NCBI GenBank assembly: GCA_965219935.1
Contig: CBDCOU010000003.1
Span: forward strand, 2,046,001 to 2,110,000
DNA length: 64,000 bases
Reading direction: 5' to 3'
Source of the DNA: Bin34 sp965219935
Lineage (GTDB): Bacteria; Chloroflexota; Anaerolineae; Caldilineales; Caldilineaceae
In this document: positions 61,524 to 64,000 of the stretch, piece after piece
Layout of the letters: every line of letters begins with the position of its first letter
Numbering within the stretch: position 1 is the stretch's first letter
The notes under the pieces: generated by a model
Seen by the model: only the letters and a program-made list of their open reading frames with translations
Told to the model about the DNA's origin: nothing
Database searches by the model: none
Program-made: the position numbers and the translations under genes

Positions 61524-63875
61524 ATGAGAAACTTCGACCACTTTCGTTTTGTTGTCACACCGCTCGAACCTGAGACGCTAGTAGTGCAGAGCGCCCAGAT
61601 TCTGGCTGACGAAATCATGTCTCGGACCGACAAACGCCTTACCGTTGCCGACGGACTGCCCCCCGACGCGGCCGGCATTGTACTGGGAACTACCAATGCC
61701 CCGGGCCATCTCCGGGAACTGTGGAGCAGTTCGGACTTGGACCTAGGCACAGGTGCCAAGGACGCCTACCGCATCCTGACCAACGGCTCTGGAGAAGGGG
61801 AGACCATTGGGATCCTGGGCAACAGTCCGCGCGCCGTGTTGTTCGGTGTCGGCCGGGTGCTGCGCCAGATGCACATGACCAAGTCGAGCTGGACTGGACC
61901 GGACACTATCGCCATCAATGCCGTGCCAGACTACTCGTTAATCGGCCATCAGCTGGGCTACCGGGACAAGACCAACTCCTACTGCGCTTGGGACGAGACG
62001 CAGTTCCGGCGCTACATCCTCGACCTGGCCTTGTTTGGTACCAATGCCATCGAAGTCATTCCGCCGCGCACGGACGATCTGGACAACAGTCCCCACTTCC
62101 CCATTCCGCACCTGGACATGCTAAGAGTCCAGTCCCGCATCTGTGACAAATTGGACATGGATGTCTGGATCTGGTTCCCGGTGATGCAGGCGGACTACAC
62201 GGACGAGGCCCAGATCGAAGGCGAGTGCGAGTTCTGGGACGAGGTCCTTGCCAGCATGCCGCGCCTGAACCACGTGTTCGTGCCGGGAGGCGACCCGGGC
62301 CACACGCGGGCACCGGTCCTGATGGACCTGCTGGAGCGGTTGTCGAAGGTGGTAGCCAAGCACCACGAAGGGGTCGGCATCTGGATCTCCCCGCAGGGGT
62401 TCAACCACGAGGATCTGCCCTACTTCCTCAACTACCTGGAGGAGCGCAGCCCGGACTGGGTGGGCGGAGTCGTGCACGGTCCCTGGGTCAACATCCCGAT
62501 GGGCCAATTCCGCGAGATGGTTCCGGACCGCTACCCGATTCGCAACTACCCGGACATCACCCACACGCTGAGTTCGCAGTTCCCGGTTCCGGACTGGGAC
62601 GTGGCCTTCGCCACGACCATCGGTCGCGAGCCGGTCAACCCGCGGCCTGTGGACGAGGAGCACTGCTTCCGCATCAGCCAGCCGGGCACCATAGGCATGC
62701 TGACCTATTCTGAGGGCTGCAACGACGACGTCAACAAGTTCATCTGGAGCGGCCTGTCGTGGGGCGACCAGCAGGACGTGTTCCAGATTCTGGTCGAGTA
62801 CAGCCGGATGTTTGTTGATCCAGACATGGCCCATGACTTCGCCCACGGCCTACTGGCCCTCGAGCGGAACTGGCGTGGCCCCTTGGCTGTGAATAGGGGG
62901 GTCCAGACCACCTTGCGGCAGTTCCAAGCCATGGAGAAGGTTGCCTCTCCGTTCCTACTGCGCAACTGGCGCTTCCAACAGGCTCTGTACCGCGCCTACT
63001 ACGACGCCTACGTACACCAGCGTCTGCTGTATGAAACCGGCTTGGAAACCGAGGCACTGGACGCCTTGGGCAAGGCCAAGGTACAGGGCAGCCGCGCAGC
63101 GATAAGGAAAGCGTTCCACATCTGGGACCGTGCGGTCACCGAACCGATCGCCCAGAACCTGCGCACGCGGGTTTTCCAACTGGCGGAGGCTCTGTTCCAA
63201 AGCATCCACATGCAGTTGAGCGTGCCCATGTACGGAGCCCAGTATGAGACGCGCGGCGCGAACCTGGATGCCATCGACTATCCCCTCAACAACCGGGTCT
63301 GGTGGCGCGACCGCCTAAACGAAGTCATCTCACTGAAGATAGAGGAGGTACGGCTAACAGAAATCGACAACCTCCTAGGCCGATTGGATGCCACACCGGG
63401 CGGCTTCCACGACGATCTGGTGCGGCCCCACGACCTTTCGCGGGTACAGGACCGCCGGCCCTATGCAGAGGATCCGGGAGCCCTGCGCACGCCCAGCCGA
63501 CGTTTCCCCTACAGCAAGAACGCCCAGAAACTGCCCATCTCCTGGCGGGGTGGATTGGTGATGCTGGGAACGTTGCCCCTGCGTATGCGCTACGAGAACC
63601 TGGAGCCGGGCAAGGACTACGAACTGCGGATTGCCTATGCCGGGATCTCGCGTAGCAATGTCCGCCTGGACACGGAGGAGGGAGTAGAGATCCACGCTTA
63701 CATGTCCACCACCCAGACTTCTAGGCTGCAGCGGTTCGACGTTCCCGCCGCGGCGATTGTGGACGGTGCCTTGAACCTGATCTGGAGGCCACACAAAGGG
63801 GTTTCCAGTTCGGGGGTGGTCTGCGACATATCCGAAATCGTGCTCTGCAAGAAGTCCTGGCTGAATCTCAACTGA
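61524..63875 (+). CDS. Large glycoside-hydrolase-like protein (GH20/GH67-type N-domain, TIM barrel)
   Basis: The 783-residue protein appears cytoplasmic, as no signal peptide is visible. Residues 1-115 form an alpha/beta domain like the N-terminal domain of GH20 and GH67 enzymes (QSAQILADEIMSRTDKRL, GIVLGTT, GILGNSPRAVLFGVGRVLRQM). From about 130 a TIM-barrel begins (DYSLIGHQLGYRDKTNSYCAWDETQF, LFGTNAIEVIPPRTDD, NHVFVPGGDPGHTRAP, GIWISPQGFNHE). The C-terminal 200 residues include a beta domain. Family assignment is not certain; catalytic acids cannot be fixed. It follows the sugar importer and precedes a sulfatase, consistent with hydrolysis of imported, possibly uronate-containing, oligosaccharides. 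Codon composition is slightly less GC-rich than its neighbours. Confidence 0.7.
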   Translation: MRNFDHFRFVVTPLEPETLVVQSAQILADEIMSRTDKRLTVADGLPPDAAGIVLGTTNAPGHLRELWSSSDLDLGTGAKDAYRILTNGSGEGETIGILGNSPRAVLFGVGRVLRQMHMTKSSWTGPDTIAINAVPDYSLIGHQLGYRDKTNSYCAWDETQFRRYILDLALFGTNAIEVIPPRTDDLDNSPHFPIPHLDMLRVQSRICDKLDMDVWIWFPVMQADYTDEAQIEGECEFWDEVLASMPRLNHVFVPGGDPGHTRAPVLMDLLERLSKVVAKHHEGVGIWISPQGFNHEDLPYFLNYLEERSPDWVGGVVHGPWVNIPMGQFREMVPDRYPIRNYPDITHTLSSQFPVPDWDVAFATTIGREPVNPRPVDEEHCFRISQPGTIGMLTYSEGCNDDVNKFIWSGLSWGDQQDVFQILVEYSRMFVDPDMAHDFAHGLLALERNWRGPLAVNRGVQTTLRQFQAMEKVASPFLLRNWRFQQALYRAYYDAYVHQRLLYETGLETEALDALGKAKVQGSRAAIRKAFHIWDRAVTEPIAQNLRTRVFQLAEALFQSIHMQLSVPMYGAQYETRGANLDAIDYPLNNRVWWRDRLNEVISLKIEEVRLTEIDNLLGRLDATPGGFHDDLVRPHDLSRVQDRRPYAEDPGALRTPSRRFPYSKNAQKLPISWRGGLVMLGTLPLRMRYENLEPGKDYELRIAYAGISRSNVRLDTEEGVEIHAYMSTTQTSRLQRFDVPAAAIVDGALNLIWRPHKGVSSSGVVCDISEIVLCKKSWLNLN

Positions 63876-63911
63876 AGCCCACCGAGTCAATTCATAGGTT
63901 GAGGGTTCGTC

Positions 63912-64000
63912 ATGCCCGGAAACAAACCCAACATCCTGTTCCTGATGAGTGACGAGCACCGTCGGGACATCCTGGGCTATGCGGGGGATCCGATTGTGCG
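63912..64000 (+). CDS. Sulfatase, N-terminal part (cut by window end)
   Basis: The first 29 codons read MPGNKPNILFLMSDEHRRDI and then LGYAGDPIV. This is the classic start of a type I sulfatase of the alkaline phosphatase superfamily, with the metal-binding Asp in the SDEH motif. The gene continues beyond the window, so the active-site Cys/Ser cannot be seen. No signal peptide is evident. It is 36 bases after the glycoside-hydrolase-like gene and probably in the same operon. Confidence 0.82.
   Translation, partial: MPGNKPNILFLMSDEHRRDILGYAGDPIV

Overview
The window is GC-rich bacterial DNA, packed with ABC importers for sugars and peptides, polyprenyl-phosphate-dependent polysaccharide genes, Uma2 and Rpn-type accessory nucleases, small toxin-antitoxin pairs, a glycoside-hydrolase-like protein and a sulfatase. 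No rRNA or tRNA was seen, so taxonomy is inference only. The style (many family-5 and family-1 solute-binding proteins, hexuronate genes, sulfatase) fits an uncultured marine or sponge-associated Chloroflexota such as a Caldilineaceae-like lineage.

Region by region: 0-1.7 kb holds a DnaA-type initiator. 1.9-11.5 kb, on the minus strand, is an envelope/exopolysaccharide block (WecA-like transferase, LysM protein, HEPN protein, MGDG-synthase-like and GT4 glycosyltransferases, WcaJ-like initiating transferase) ending with an aldo/keto reductase. A 2-hydroxyacid dehydrogenase follows on the plus strand at 11.6-12.6 kb. 12.6-15.1 kb is accessory debris: a toxin-antitoxin pair with a perfect palindromic operator, frameshifted transposase remnants, an AT-rich patch and interspersed repeats.

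15.2-22.9 kb is the most striking region. Four tandem small genes share an almost invariant 31-residue leader ending in ELEAxVGG, followed by unrelated, cysteine-free, proline-rich tails of 28-43 residues. They are separated by near-identical intergenic DNA carrying a hairpin that shows compensatory base changes. Directly downstream lie the three export proteins of an NHLM/NHLP-type peptide export system: an HlyD-like adaptor, an ABC transporter with an intact C39 peptidase, and a second ABC transporter. No maturation enzyme is visible nearby. I read this as a cassette array of exported peptides with diversifying cores.

23.3-30.1 kb is a complete oligopeptide-type importer, followed by an FGGY kinase. 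31.7-32.3 kb is a decayed IS5-like transposase. 32.5-35.4 kb holds an orphan solute-binding protein whose signal peptide is separated from its body by a nine-C run, then a phytanoyl-CoA dioxygenase-like gene. 35.8-42.5 kb is another accessory stretch: a HigBA-like pair, a Uma2 protein, an MFS transporter, gene remnants, and an Rpn-family nuclease gene with a duplicated 3' end inside an inverted-repeat-bounded segment.

42.9-56.0 kb is a long plus-strand run: a divergent chaperonin, a BNR-repeat protein, a set of hexuronate-catabolism-like enzymes (SDR, UxaE-like epimerase, NAD-dependent epimerase, pyruvate kinase, enolase-superfamily enzyme), an unknown protein and MutS. Two tandem Uma2 genes follow. 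58.2-64.0 kb is a sugar ABC importer coupled to a large glycosidase-like protein and the start of a sulfatase, suggesting uptake and breakdown of a sulfated, uronate-containing glycan that could feed the hexuronate enzymes.
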